From Budorcas taxicolor (taxonomy: Eukaryota > Chordata > Mammalia > Artiodactyla > Bovidae): 64,000 nt of DNA. The position numbers and the translations under genes were made by a program. How positions within the stretch are numbered: position 1 is the first letter of the stretch; every line of letters starts with the position of its first letter. The notes under the pieces are model-generated. The model was not told the origin of the DNA. It saw only the letters and a list, made by a program, of their open reading frames with translations, and searched no databases. Shown piece by piece: positions 35,860 through 47,965 of the stretch. The DNA is taken from NCBI RefSeq assembly GCF_023091745.1, contig NC_068910.1:92880170-92944169 (forward strand), written 5' to 3'.

Positions 35860-36190
35860 TTCTGGATAAATGGATTGATGATACTCAAGGGACCTACAAT
35901 TAAAGTGATAGCAAACTTAACAATAACAAAAACAATGGAAGCCAAAGAACGATGGCAGAATATCGTCCATGAAAAGGAAAGTAAGAAATAGTAACCTAAA
36001 AAATATTCATCAAGAATGAATGTGAAATAATTACATTTTTAAATAACAGCAAAAAACAAAACTTATCAAAAGTGGTTCTGTTCCAAAAAATACTAACAAT
36101 TATTCTTCAGATAGAACAAAGCTAATCCTAGGAGGAATTTCAGTAATGCAGTAAAAAATGAAGGACAATAAAAATACTAAATATATGCTT
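35860..36190 (+). mobile_element. Old L1-like fragment
   Basis: The block has caatggaagccaaagaacg, caagaatgaatgtgaaata and aatgaaggacaataaaaata in the order found in old mammalian L1 3' regions. It is heavily diverged, and the assignment needs an alignment. Confidence 0.45.
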
Positions 36191-36769
36191 AAATATAAAT
36201 TATGTTTTTCATTGATAAACTAATGTCTGTTCAGTAGTTCATAGTTTATCAAAATATATGATGATAATGATCACAAATCAATAGAATACCTGAAGTTAAA
36301 ATGTTCTAAAAATTTTGCACTATCATGAAAAAAAATTTAACAAATTATCAAGATAAAATGTTCCAGATTAAGCACTAAAATTGTAAAACAATGCATAAAT
36401 ATACTGAGAAAAAAAGAAATATCCCACAATAAATATTACATAGTTAAAGAAGATAAAATAGTATAGAATAAAAAAATAACATAGAAGAGGAAGGGTAGAT
36501 GCGGAAAGCAAACTGGGTGATAGAAAATTTAAACCAAACATGTTTATAAACTGGGTAAATGCTCTAAATAAAAGACAAATATATTGAGGCTGGAATTTAA
36601 AAAAAATATTTTATACATTCATTACATAAGATACATGTAAAATATAAAGATATTCTAAGAGTAAAATAAACAGAAGCAAAAACTTTCTGTGCAAACCCTA
36701 AGCCAAAAAGGAGGTGCACAACTATATTAATGCCAGGAGAGGGAAGTGCTATTAGAGTTGCAAACAAAA

Positions 36770-37835
36770 CTTTCAGAAAAATAAAACAGCTCAACAGAAA
36801 GCCATAGCAATTAAAAAACTAGTATGCAACAAATAACAGTCTCCCGCTAATACAGTAAAAAGTCAAGCTACAATGTGAATAAAGATATTTGCAACAGATA
36901 CATTCAACTAAGGCTCATCCCAAATATATAAACAACTTCTACAAAAGACTAGTGATCCAAAAATAAAATTGGCAAGATACTTGAGAAGATATTCACAATG
37001 AATGAAGCTGAAGTATTGAGCCTCATTGCTAAATGGGAAAATGGAAATCAAAACTACAGTACAACACCTCTATGCCTCTATTGGGCTTCTGTGGTAGCTC
37101 AGACAGTAAAGTACCTGCCTTCAATGCCAGAGACCCAGTGTCAATCTCTAGTTTGGGCAGATCCCCAGGAGAAAGGAATGGCTACCCACTCCAGTATTCT
37201 TGTCTGGAGAATCCTAGGGACAGAGGAGCCTAGAGACCTACAGTCCATGGGGTCACAAAGAGTTGGATACAACTGAGCGACTACCCCTTTGAATTTTTCG
37301 TGCCTCTACTAGAAGAGCTAATGAAGAAATCTAAGTACAGAGTGTTGTGAGGATGTAGCGGAAGAGGAACACTGACACTGTGGATATGAGTGTAAAGTCC
37401 TAAAAGCATATTTCTTAATCGTTAAAATTTTAATTAACTAAATGTTTGCCTTAATATCTTTTCATTTATTACCCTGACTAATATGAAAATTAGTAAACAT
37501 AGGAAGATTAGTATATAGACTCTTTTTCCCATTCCTTTTAACCATCTCAGTTTAAGCATTATCTACTAAAGGAGTGCACAAACATGTGCTAGGACCCAGA
37601 AATCCCTCTAAACGATTTAGACCCAAGAAAAATGTACATATTTTTACTGAGAGACATGTATAAGAATATTCAGAGCAGCTCCATGCTTAATAGCTTTAAT
37701 ATGAATTGGAAACTATCCAAGTGTGGATAAGATTAGAACAGATAAAAAAAAGCATGGAATGGTCATACAATAAAATACTGTACAATAAAGAAAAGAACTC
37801 ATCTGTATGCAACATGATGAGAGAGAAATCTGGAT
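36770..37835 (+). mobile_element. Decayed L1 ORF2 3' part, split by a SINE
   Basis: L1 ORF2-like segments appear in order: gatatttgcaacagatacat, atcccaaatatataaacaac, aatggaaatcaaaactacag, tgttgtgaggatgtagcgg, ccagaaatccctctaaacga, gcagctccatgcttaatagc and catacaataaaatactgtac. No frame survives. A Bov-tA at 37083-37300 interrupts it with a clear TSD. Confidence 0.65.
37083..37300 (+). mobile_element. Bov-tA SINE inside old L1
   Basis: The element runs from gggcttctgtggtagctcag to caactgagcgactacc plus a short tail. A TSD of 10 bases with one change, tgcctctatt at 37073-37082 and tgcctctact at 37301-37310, flanks it. Confidence 0.9.
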
Positions 37836-38359
37836 GGCCTTGAGGGCTGATTTCCTTCCCACTTTTGGTAGCTTAATAGAGAGTAGACTTAACTGGACTT
37901 AGATACAGAGGAAGGTTGATTTCAACATTCTTGATTCTGACACTGTTCCTTCCAATGGACCACTGGGATGCAGACCTTGCCCCTCTGCATGTGCAGTGGC
38001 TGATGTTTCTGGCCTCTAGGACTTATCCATATATGTATATTCCTTGTTACTTAGAGAAGCTTGTTAATATAGAAATTCCCTATTCCATTTTAGGCTAACC
38101 TATAAAAATACAAGGTAGTGTGAGGGCAACTTTCTCATTCTCTCTTGCAGTACCTTGGCGGCATGCTTAACTTGCTGGCTGATCCCTACTCCTCTCTGCT
38201 CAAATTTTGGCTACAGATCATACAGAACATGTGTCTTGTGTCTGTGTTGGCAAAAATGAGCTCACCAGACTGCATATGCTCTAATGCCTATCTGATTGAA
38301 AGCTTTCCCCCCAACAAATCGCTATCTGATATTTGCACTGTACATGACATGATTCACTT
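37836..38359. other. Unidentified block between two L1-like segments
   Basis: The block lies between L1 ORF2-like sequence and L1 3'-UTR-like sequence, so it may be an insertion in an old L1. It has a TATA-like ctataaaaatac near 38099-38110 and pyrimidine-rich tracts (ctttctcattctctcttgc) as some LTRs do. I could not find termini or a TSD, and the frame at 38145-38507 has no domain. Confidence 0.3.
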
Positions 38360-38700
38360 GCCTAACAATTTGGATACATCTCACAAATATAATGTTGAAC
38401 AAAAAAGTCACTCACAGAAATATAAAACTTGGGTGATTCTGTTTACATGTTTCAAAATAAGGAAAGCTGAAAAAGTGCATTTGACGTTAGGATATTCGTG
38501 CCTTTAGGCTGGAAGGAGGGAGTCGTGATTTTTACTGAGCACCAAGGGAGTTTGGGGGAGCAAAGAACATCTTATTTCTTGATCTGTGGGGATAATGTGT
38601 GGTTGATAGGTGATAATTATTCAAAAATGTATTTATGTTCTGTGCCTTTAACATTCCCATCACATGAAGCTGTTCCATGTTGATACATTAAACCATACAG
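38360..38700 (+). mobile_element. Old L1 3' UTR fragment
   Basis: The segment includes ctcacaaatataatgttgaa, gtttacatgtttcaaaataa, a purine-rich ggctggaaggagggagtcg, ttatttcttgatctgtgggg and cacatgaagctgttcc. Their order matches an old mammalian L1 3' UTR. It is diverged. Confidence 0.6.
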
Positions 38701-39497
38701 TGTTAAGTACATTTAACGTATTAGCCATGATGCAGAAACAGTTTGTGTTCACTACTATTGACTGTTCTCCTCTACTTTGCTTGTTTCCCAATTAATTTTG
38801 AGACTTGTAAGTGGAACCAGCATGTGTCACTTCTGGGCTCTAAAGAGCCAGTGTCTTCTTCTGTCTTTCTCTTCGGCTGCTGTAGTGTCCCTGGAGGCCA
38901 CATATTCCAGATGGTGTCACTAGCAGATTGGAGGAAGCTTCTCAAATTCCATCAATCTTCATGTATGTGAGAAATGAATCTGTGTGGAATTATGCAGCTG
39001 AAAATTTTTTGAAGAAACTAAAACTAATTATCCAAATACAAAATGTCAACTCTATGCACAATAAACAAATCAATAAACTTTGTTGGTAAAATGGAAAGGG
39101 AGAAAAAGGACATACACTAATTTTTCTTCCTGTTCAAGGTAATAGCAAAACATATTGAAGAGAAAAACTTTTGTACGGTTAAGTTTCAAAAATTGCCATT
39201 GGATCAATTTTATCAGTCTCTAAATTATTACAAGAAACATCTGAAAACAAAGCAAAGATAGGTCTTTATGTATGCATAGATAGTACTTGGCAGATATACA
39301 AGAACATAGTAACATTGGCTGTCTCCAGAGACAAAACTATGTGAACATATTTTACATATAAGTCCTAAAATAGAATTAAATTTACAAAACAGTACAGCTG
39401 ATCTCAATAAAAATAAAACATTCTATTCAGATGTGAACTTTCCATATAAGACATCATCCACAATTTCTGTTAGAATGCTTCATTAAATGTGTCTATC
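38701..39497. other. No gene recognised; possible old repeat
   Basis: A G+C-richer part at about 38730-38970 contains a 75-codon frame without a domain. The rest is AT-rich and unremarkable. Confidence 0.35.
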
Positions 39498-39507
39498 CTT
39501 CTTATCT

Positions 39508-39737
39508 GGGCTTCCCTGGTGGCTGGCCTTCCCTGGTGGCTCAGATGGTAAAGAATCTACCTAAAGTTCAGGAGACCCAGGTTCATTCCCTGGGTCAGAA
39601 TGATCCCCTGGAGAAGGAAATGGCAACCCACTCCATTATTCTTGCCTGGAGAATTCCATGGACAGAGGAGTCTGGTGGGTTACAGTCCACAGAATCACAG
39701 AGAATCGGACACGACTGAGTGATTAACACTTTCAATT
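39508..39737 (+). mobile_element. Bov-tA SINE with duplicated 5' head
   Basis: A full SINE is flanked by a perfect 10-bp TSD, cttcttatct at 39498-39507 and 39738-39747. Its first bases, cttccctggtggctgg, are followed at once by a second cttccctggtggctca, so the 5' head is tandemly duplicated for about 18 bases. Confidence 0.93.
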
Positions 39738-39789
39738 CTTCTTATCTATTACTAATAATATTTATTCTCCTTGAAAATATCAGTGACAT

Positions 39790-40325
39790 TCAGTTCAGTT
39801 CAGTCACTCAATTGTGTCTGACTCTTTGCAATCCCATGGAACGCAGCACACCAGGCCTCCAGGTCCATCCCAACTCCTAGAGCTTGCTCAAACTCATGTC
39901 CATCAAGTTGGTGATGCCATCTAACCATCTAATCCTCTGTTGTTCCCTTCTCCTCCTGTCTTCAATCTTTATCAGCATCAGGGTCTTTTCCTGTGAGTCA
40001 GTTCTTTGCATTAGGTGGCCAAAATATGGGAGTTTCAGCTTCAGCATCAGTCTTTCCAATGAATATTCAGGACTGACTTCGTTTAGGACTGACTGGTTTG
40101 ATCTCCTTGCAGTCCAAGGGACTCTCAAGGGTCGTTTCCAATACCACAGTTCAAAAGCAATTCTTTGGCTCTCAGCTTTGTTTATGCTCCAGCTCTCACA
40201 TCCATACAGGACTACTGGAAAAACCATAGCTTTGACTAGACGGACCTTTGTCAACAAAGTAATGTCTCCGCCTTTCAATATGCTGTCTAGGTTGGTCATA
40301 GCTTTTCTTCCAAGAAGCAGCATCA
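39790..40325 (-). mobile_element. BovB 3' end, 5'-truncated
   Basis: The reverse-complement BovB tail (cagttcagttcagtcactc) leads into C-terminal ORF2. A 149-codon minus frame (40326-39877) reads LLLGRKAMTNLDSILK, LYGCESWSINKAESQR and WLDGITNLMDMSLSKL. The fragment ends within the LLLGRK codons. Confidence 0.9.
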
Positions 40326-41796
40326 TTTAATGTCATGGTATACATATATATACACACACATATATTTATAGAAACAAACAGAATATGATTCATTTTGAAA
40401 AGATGTATATCTGGTCTCAGCAAACAACAATTAGATTTACCAAACACTCAATATTTAGTAGGTAAGAGCTCTTTCTTCATAGGTCATTATGCAGCATGTA
40501 GTTAAATCCTAAAGATCTATGGGCGTTTTAAAATGCAAGAGAGTATTCCTTCTCTTTTTGAATCTGATTTTCTCTCCAGGTAAAATTTAGTGATGTTTTT
40601 AATTCTGAAAGTAAACAGGTAAATGCAATTTGGACAAAGAATTTTATATATAATAATGATTTTGATCCAACATTGATGACAAGATAAAACACATTTATTT
40701 TTTTTTTCTCTATCTGAGCATGGATTATCAATTCAAAACAGTACTCTCAAATTCTTTCTCTGCAAGGGACCCAAAACTGCATTTTATATGAAGATGTATT
40801 GCCTACCATGAAAAAAAACCTTAACATATTGATGATACACTTTGCATCGTGCCAGATTCTTTTATTATCTAGTTAGGAATACTTATCACCATAATTTTAT
40901 GTGATTCTATCAATGTTTTCTATAGATAACTCCTCATGGGATAATAATAACTGCCCCACTCATAGATTGAAGGGGCACTTTTAGAGACATACCTTCAAAT
41001 GCATCTTTTAGAGGTTGAAGCTAGCATCATAGTTCTAATATTATGAAAGTTGGAGAACATATTGTCTTTTTGTGACTTTACAAAGAATTTTGACCCTAGA
41101 AAAAGTTAAATCCAAGTCACATTATGATCAGATGATTTAGTTCAAACTCACATGAAAGCTACTTCATCCCTTGCATCATTCTGGCTGCCCTTTTCTGACC
41201 CTTTTCAACTCCATTACATCGTCTGATGATATGATATTATTTTGTACTTTGATTGAGGGGTTTATTGATTCCAGCCAATGCTCTCTACAACGTATAAATA
41301 GGTCTGAAAGTGAGAGGTTTAAATTCAGTAATGAAAGAGACACCTCTTTCATGACATCCATAAGATTTTCTTCATGTTTCATCATATGTGCTGACAAAAG
41401 AGAGTCACATACAGGAAACTCAACACTTGAGCAAGAAAATGACATAGACAATAAACTCCATGGGTGTAGCTCCAGAAATTATATATGTTTTAGAGAGGAA
41501 AAAGCTAATAAGAAGTGAGCACTTGAACATGAATGTTTTCATATACATATAGTTTTTTTTTCCTAGAAGCTGAGCACAGGCAAAAGGGTTTTGCACAGAT
41601 AGTTTACTTGGAAAGTGGTCCAAAGGAGCAAGAGTGGCAAACGTGGAAACAAAAAAGAAGGCAAGATAGGAGGATGTGTTATCCAATTTGCAGCTGCTAC
41701 ATGGGACTGGTGCTTGCTGTGACTAGACAGTGTGAGTAGATTTGTAAAATGTGCTTCAGAAGGGTTGCCTTGGGAAAGCACTTACCTCTTGCCTTT
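40326..41796. other. No gene recognised
   Basis: Frames at 41171-41518 (plus) and 41176-41451 (minus) overlap on opposite strands and show no domain, so both are likely chance. No repeat family is obvious. Confidence 0.4.
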
Positions 41797-41810
41797 AATT
41801 CCCCCACTGA

Positions 41811-42001
41811 TGATAGTGGATGCTTGGGGCTGGTGCACTGAGATGACCCAGAGGGATGGTACGGGGAGGGAGGAGGGAGGGGGGTTCAGGATGGGGAACA
41901 CGTGTATACCTGTGGTGGATTCATGTTGATGTATGGCAAAACCAATACAATATTGTAAAGTAATTAACCTCCAATTAAAATAAATAAATGTATATTAAAA
42001 A
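41811..42001 (+). mobile_element. Ruminant L1 3' end, 5'-truncated
   Basis: The sequence gatagtggatgcttggggct, a G-rich gggaggagggaggggggttc, gatgtatggcaaaaccaata and the caattaaaataaataaatg terminus mark the 3' UTR of the ruminant L1. A 14-bp TSD with one change, aattcccccactga at 41797-41810 and aattcccctactga at 42002-42015, flanks it. Confidence 0.85.
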
Positions 42002-42437
42002 AATTCCCCTACTGAATAAAGATGGCCCATTGAACTTAATCCTCCAGCCATTGCTGTTGTATATACCAGAGTGCTGAGTTGGTTCCCTTGGCATCCTGCA
42101 CCATGGAGTCATAGGAGATCTGGAGCTGGAAGGAAGATTTGCTCTGCATTAGACAAGACCTATCTCTGTGATAAACTGGTTAAAGCCTGCTTGGCACTGA
42201 TTTTCTGCAACAGTAGCTTGAACAAGAGCTGGGCCAAGAGAATTTTACAAACAATACCATATGTGTCTGACAGAGTTTTCTATTATCAGGTTAAATACAG
42301 ATTTTGATGTTTATTGATATTTGATCCTGATTATACGAAGAGTCCCTCTTATTTCTGATAATCTGTGGTTGATCCATAAAGAACTATAGAAGATTTGCAT
42401 GCTTATACTATTGTTAAATGTCTGTAATACAAACTGG

Positions 42438-42533
42438 GGCTTCCCTGGTGGCTCAGATGTAAAGAATCTGCCTGCAATGCAGGAGACCTGGGTTCAATCC
42501 CTTGATCGAGAAGATCCCCTGGAGAAGGGAATG
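42438..42533 (+). mobile_element. Bov-tA SINE, 5' portion only
   Basis: The tRNA-like head (ggggcttccctggtggctca) and the start of the body end abruptly at gagaagggaatggct. About half of the element is missing. Confidence 0.87.
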
Positions 42534-42743
42534 GCTATTACTAAGAGTGAATGAATTAATTAACCAAATTAATTTGATGAAATTTTACTCTTAGGAAAGT
42601 ACTAGTGATTAAGTATTTTCCTGAATACCTGGGGTACCTCAGTTATAATTTTGGACATGGACTCATTTTTAAACACAAGAACTCTGATGAGATATTTAGA
42701 AAAAGTTTGACAAGATAATATAAAGCATTCTAGCAGCTATTAC

Positions 42744-43032
42744 CCAGCCTGCCACACAGCATGGAGAGGGAAATGGCAATCCACTCCGGTACCCTTGCCT
42801 GGAAAATCCCATGGTCGGAGGAGCCTGGTAGGCTGCAGTCCATGACGTCTCAGAGTCGAACACGACTGAGCAGCTTCACTCACTTCACTCACTTCATGCT
42901 TTATCACTGGAGAAGGAAATGGCATCCCACTCCAGTATTCTTACCCGGAGAATCCCATGGATAGAGGAGCCTGGTGGGCCATGGTCCATATGGTCGCAGA
43001 GAGTCGGACATGACTCAGACCGAGCACGCAAA
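42744..43032 (+). mobile_element. Bov-A2 SINE (dimeric)
   Basis: Two Bov-A units are joined by a (ttcactcac)n linker near 42877-42897. The second unit runs from ggagaaggaaatggcatccc to gtcggacatgactcag. A perfect 12-bp TSD, agcagctattac at 42732-42743 and 43033-43044, delimits it. Confidence 0.93.
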
Positions 43033-43044
43033 AGCAGCTATTAC

Positions 43045-45477
43045 TAGTAACTGATAACCACTGAATGGCATAGATCGAAAATTTTCATTATCACCTTAAG
43101 TAAATATATGGAGACTCATTATGCCATCTGAATGGGATAGCATATTAAACTAAAATCATCCTAATAACTCTGCTCAATAGAATGGAGCATATAAATGATA
43201 TAATTATATAACCTGACTCAATAAAATGGGATGATGAAGTATTAAACTGTGATTAGAGGAGGAACATCAGTGCATTTGCTATTATTAAACAGTCTCCCAT
43301 ACCCACTCCCTGAGTTTCTTTGGCCTGTATCCCCTGGGAACACCTGATAGATGTAATATTAATTTCAGGTGCTGTGTTGAGTGAATGAACTAATTAATAT
43401 ACAAATATAAAGGTGAATATATTTAGGAGTGTTAACCTAATAGACTTCACAGATCACTAAATCAAAGGAAACATTACTTAATCCCACACTTTTCAAACCT
43501 GAACTTTCATACCAATCACCTGTAAATCTTGTATTAAGAATTTTGAAGATTATTGCACACTTTCTGCCTTTGTGACTTAAATTAACTGATATTTGAGATT
43601 TTCATCCATTTTCTTAAAGTGGATACTACATAGCAACTTCAAAATACGACTTTTACATGCACACTGGAATCTCAGGGTTTGAATTAGAGCAACCCTGTGT
43701 TTAAAGATTTAGTCTTTGCCCTGACAAAGTCCCCCATATGTTTCACATATCCTTTCACTACATTTCCTAGATTATGTGATCCCTCCTGACTCCACCACAA
43801 ACCTCGAATTCTTTTGTGTGCTTTACAAGCCACAGTAGGACACTATAACCTTGATTCTTCTGCACTTATAATTAGATCTTACTCCACTTTCCTTTATTGA
43901 CATATTTACTATTTCATATTCTTACTCACTTTGTCTTAAAACAGTGAAACCTTAAAGGTGCTTCTTGAAAAGATATTACATCTGAAAAGAAGAACTGAAA
44001 ATGATCAATATCTTTGTTCATACTAATATGCACTATTCTTTTCTTTTACTTTCATTTATATACTCCAGAAGTTCAGTAAGGCATTTACTAAAATGAGTGA
44101 ATATAATAGTTATTTATGATTAAAAATCACCCTATAATTGTCTTAATTAAATTTTGAATCAAATCAATAATCTGATAATAATTAAAACATGGCAGTTTCA
44201 TATTATGAGTTTTAGTAAATACAACTATAAAAAATTCAGTACCCTAAAACTGTAAAAAGATAATGTCCCTTCAGATTTAAAAAATTACAATAACTAAATT
44301 ATTTTCTAATTAAAAATGTCATAGTGTCAAGCTTTGGTTTGAATTTCATTTTTTAAACTATCAAAACAAACACCCTAACAGGTAAAGAATAAAAAAAGCA
44401 AACCCACAAAGAGAAATGTACTAAATCTTCCAGGTATTATGGTAAATGTCATTATAAAAGAACTACATTTTCAAACAAAATTTGCCATTTTTCAGTGTAG
44501 ATGGTTTTGAAGGGAAATTAGCTTTTATACTGAAATAGTAATGACATCACAGTATTTTGGGGAACTAATAAGTAGGCCTTCTAAAACTGTTCTATATGCA
44601 TGGTAGAGATGAGATATAAATTTTCATGTTATGACTGCTGCAAAAGGAAAATTACCCCTTCCTCACCTTTCCCTTACTTGAGATCAAATTGTTGACTCAG
44701 TGTCCGATCATGCTTGTGGCTCCATGCCAGATTAGCAATATTGCAAACCTGAGTCTATCAGCTTGAGGTAGTATTGCTGGCAAGAATCTCTACAGCACTT
44801 AATTTAATTAGATGAGGCTTCCATTGTTAAAACTGCTGAGCACAGTATTTTTGACTAAGCCAAGGAAGAATCTAATTTATTAGACCTTTGGATCTGTGCT
44901 GTAGAACTGTTATTGTGGTGTCTCACAGCAACTGCAATGTTTTGAATATAAATTCTGACTCCCAAGGAAAGCAGCATTTCAGGGATCTATCCTGTCTTTA
45001 TTGTTGATGTACTCAGCATTTTTCTTTGAAGCTGTGCACTCTGTTATGATCTTGGTTATTGTTGGCTTGCAAGTTAGAATACAGTTTCCTGTTATTATTC
45101 CACAAAGAAATTTGGTGCCGTGATACGAGTAGTGAGTGAGGATTAAGAAGGGGACCTACATTTTATTTCATCTTTGTTTTACTGTGTGACTGAACCTGCC
45201 ATTTCATTACAGCAGGCTTAGATAGAAGAAAAAGGACAGACATTTCTCTAGAAACAAAGCTATTATAAAGCTTATAAAATAAATTTTGTAAGGCGCTTTG
45301 AGATATAGAGAAAATTGAATTAATTTTTATTGAGCAACTGCTGCATGCTTGCTATGAAATGGCAAACAGTCAAAGAAAAAGCAAACAACACCAATCAAAA
45401 AGCTTGTCTTTGTCTCAAAAGAGATTCTACCAAAAGAAACAGATTAAAAACAATCAATAAGTATGATATGAATATGG
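43045..45477. other. Long AT-rich stretch, no gene recognised
   Basis: About 2.4 kb has no open frame of note, no SINE or LINE that I recognise, and no RNA gene. Confidence 0.5.
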
Positions 45478-45677
45478 AAAGTGAAAGTGAAAGTAGCTCA
45501 ACAATGTCTGACTCTTTGCAACCCCATGGGCTGTATAGTCCATGGGATTCTCCAGGCCAGAATACTAAAGTGGGAAGCCTTTCCCTTTCCCAGGGGATCT
45601 TCCCAGCCCAGGGATGAAACCCAGGTCTCCCGCATTGCAGGCGAATTCTTTACCAACTGAGCTATTAGGGAAGCCCC
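45478..45677 (-). mobile_element. Bov-tA SINE
   Basis: The reverse complement runs from a gaaagtgaaagtgaaagt tail repeat through the body to the head (gaattctttaccaactgagc, agggaagcccc). Confidence 0.9.
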
Positions 45678-46652
45678 CATGTTTTGTAAAAGAAATTTAA
45701 AATAATTTGTGAATTATATTCAACTTTGGCTTAAGAAGCAACATTCAAGCTTTAGGCTAAATAAGCAGACAAACAAAATTGTAAACATATTCTATAATCT
45801 TTTTAGGAAGAAACAAATTTTAGACTCTTCCTTGGAATAGAATTGAAAGTATTTGACTCTGAAAATTGATGTCTGTACAAAAGACAGTGGAAATACAATG
45901 TTAAAGTTCTAAGGATTGGGGAAGAATATTCACTGACAACACAAAACCATTGCATTTACATATATCAAGAAGATATTTATTGATTGCATTGTCTGTGATT
46001 TAAGCAGTGTCCTAGGTCCTAAAGACACCACACAAAATGACAGATTTAGTTTCTATCCTACATCCCCAATGGGATTTACAATCTAGAAGTGACATTGACA
46101 TATACAAAAATAATATCAGGTATTACATTACAAAGGATACTATGGTGCCATAAAAGATATAATGGAAAGATCTAACCTTGGCTGATGAGTCCAATGTAGG
46201 TTTCCCTGAGGAAATTATGTTTAAGCTGTTATCTGATAGGAGGATAGAAGTTAGCCAAGGGAGTTTTAAGGTGACTAAGTTATTACTGAAACATATATGG
46301 CTTTCTATTTTTTCACCTGGAACAGCTCTGTTCTTCATCAAGGAAATATGGAGTAATCATAATGAAAAATGTTAATCTAAGAATAAATGTATAGATTCAA
46401 ATATTTTAGATTACTTTGAAAGAAAAAAAGGAGCAGAGCATAGTGAAATTATATATTAAAGGTTCATACATTTTGCATAGATTTCTATTATAGAATAAAA
46501 GTAGTTAAAACACTCAAATGCCTTAAAAATAAAATGTGCAGAAATTTGTCACTAAGAAAATGTATTTGACTTTAAGAATAGAACTTTCATCTAATTCTAT
46601 TTTTTTATCTTCATCATCATTATTAAAACAAAAATCCTTTATGACTTTTATT
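45678..46652. other. AT-rich DNA, possible ancient repeat
   Basis: The stretch at about 45960-46260 (agatatttattgattgcatt, gtcctaggtcctaaagacac, ttacaatctagaagtgac) has the flavour of an ancient mammalian interspersed repeat. I cannot name a family. No gene is seen. Confidence 0.3.
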
Positions 46653-46663
46653 CATCTGGGAAA

Positions 46664-46784
46664 CCCTGGAGAAGGAAATAGCAACCCACTTTGGCATTCT
46701 TGCCTGGAAAATTCCATGGACAGAGACTGGCAGGCTACAGTCCATGGACTCACAAAGAATCAGTCACTACTGAGTGACTGAGCA
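46664..46784 (+). mobile_element. Bov-A monomer without tRNA head
   Basis: The element starts directly at ccctggagaaggaaatagc and ends at gagtgactgagca, with no tRNA-Glu-like head. A perfect 11-bp TSD, catctgggaaa at 46653-46663 and 46785-46795, shows that the headless monomer is a complete insertion and not a later deletion. Confidence 0.85.
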
Positions 46785-46972
46785 CATCTGGGAAAAAATA
46801 GAGGCCTTTACTTTTAGCATATTGGAGTTCTTCATTATGAAGGGCCTTCTGGATGGAAAGGTGATCCACAGTCAGGTTAGAAAGAATGTGAAGAGCAAAA
46901 CTTACTGAGGGCCTTTAACACCAGTGCTTTCAAATTTCAGTGAACATCTGAGTCACCTTGGGATTTTGTCAT

Positions 46973-47186
46973 TATTGTTGTTGTTTAGTCCCTAAGTCAT
47001 ATCTGACTCTTGCAGTTCCATGGACTGTAGCCCACGAGGTTCTTCTGTCCATGGGGTTTCCCAAGCAAGAATACTATAGTAGTTGCCATTTCCTTCTGCA
47101 GGGGATCTTCCTGACCCAGGGATTGAACCCATGTCTCTTGCTTGGCAGGTAGACTAGACTCCACCACCCAGCCACCTGGGAAGCCT
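46973..47186 (-). mobile_element. Bov-tA SINE
   Basis: The reverse complement runs from gttgttgtttagtccctaag to cacctgggaagcct. A perfect 12-bp TSD, ggattttgtcat at 46961-46972 and 47187-47198, flanks it. Confidence 0.93.
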
Positions 47187-47406
47187 GGATTTTGTCATAT
47201 GCCAAAAATAATTCAGTATCACCAGGGTGTCACCTGATAATCTGTAAGTGAAGATTATTTTATGTGATAAGCTTAGGTGAAGACGTGTTCTTTTTTCTTA
47301 CAAAATATTATTTGAGTAATAGAATCTTAATGTTCTTTAAGAATTTTAGACTTCAGTTTAGAACAATGAGAAAGAATCAAGACATTCTAAGGAGGGTAGT
47401 GACATG

Positions 47407-47612
47407 GTGGGGCTTCCCAGGTAGTGCTAGTGATAAAGAACCCACCTGCCAATGCAGGAGATGTGAGAGATGCAGGTTTGAGTCCTCCTGGAGGAAAGCA
47501 TGGTAACTCACTCCAGTATTCCTGCCCGGAGAATCCCACGGACAGAGGAGCCTGGTGAGCTACAGAATAGGGTTGCAGAGTCAGACATGATTGAAGCAGC
47601 TTAGCACACAGA
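47407..47612 (+). mobile_element. Bov-tA SINE
   Basis: The element runs from a gtggggcttcccaggtagtg head to cagacatgattgaagcagc. A 9-bp TSD, agtgacatg at 47398-47406 and 47613-47621, flanks it. The body is diverged, with small deletions. Confidence 0.9.
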
Positions 47613-47637
47613 AGTGACATGATGTGATTTCTATTTT

Positions 47638-47965
47638 TAAATGATCATGCTTTGAAGAGACATGGAGGAAACTTTAGTGCATATTACAAAGTGAGAGAGC
47701 CATTCTGAATAGGCTATATACTGCATGATCCCAATTATATGACATTTTGGTAAAGGTAAAACTATGAAGAGATTAAAGAGACCAGTGTGTGCGAGGGGTC
47801 TAAGGGGGAAAATGGAAGGATGAAGTAGTGGCATGGGGGACTTTTAGGGCAGTGAAACTATTCTGCATGTACTGTAATGGTGAAATCATGTTCTCATACA
47901 TTTGTCAAAATCAATAGACCATACAACACGAAGAGTAAACTCTACTGTAAACCGTGACCTTTTTA
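47638..47965 (+). mobile_element. Old L1 3' UTR fragment
   Basis: The block has tactgcatgatcccaattat, tgacattttggtaaaggtaa, gggcagtgaaactattctgc and catacatttgtcaaaatcaa in the order of an ancient mammalian L1 3' UTR. Confidence 0.7.

Noticed and set aside
39505..39590. tRNA-like segments with box-B-like gggttcaatccc
   Set aside because: This and all similar segments in the window are the tRNA-Glu-derived heads of Bov-tA SINEs and lack an intact cloverleaf; they are not tRNA genes.
41171..41518. 115-codon plus-strand frame
   Set aside because: A comparable frame lies opposite it at 41176-41451 on the minus strand, neither has a domain, and both are within the length expected by chance.
42877..42897. 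Short direct repeats suggesting a CRISPR-like array
   Set aside because: They are the linker of a dimeric Bov-A2 SINE, with no regular spacers, and the DNA is mammalian.
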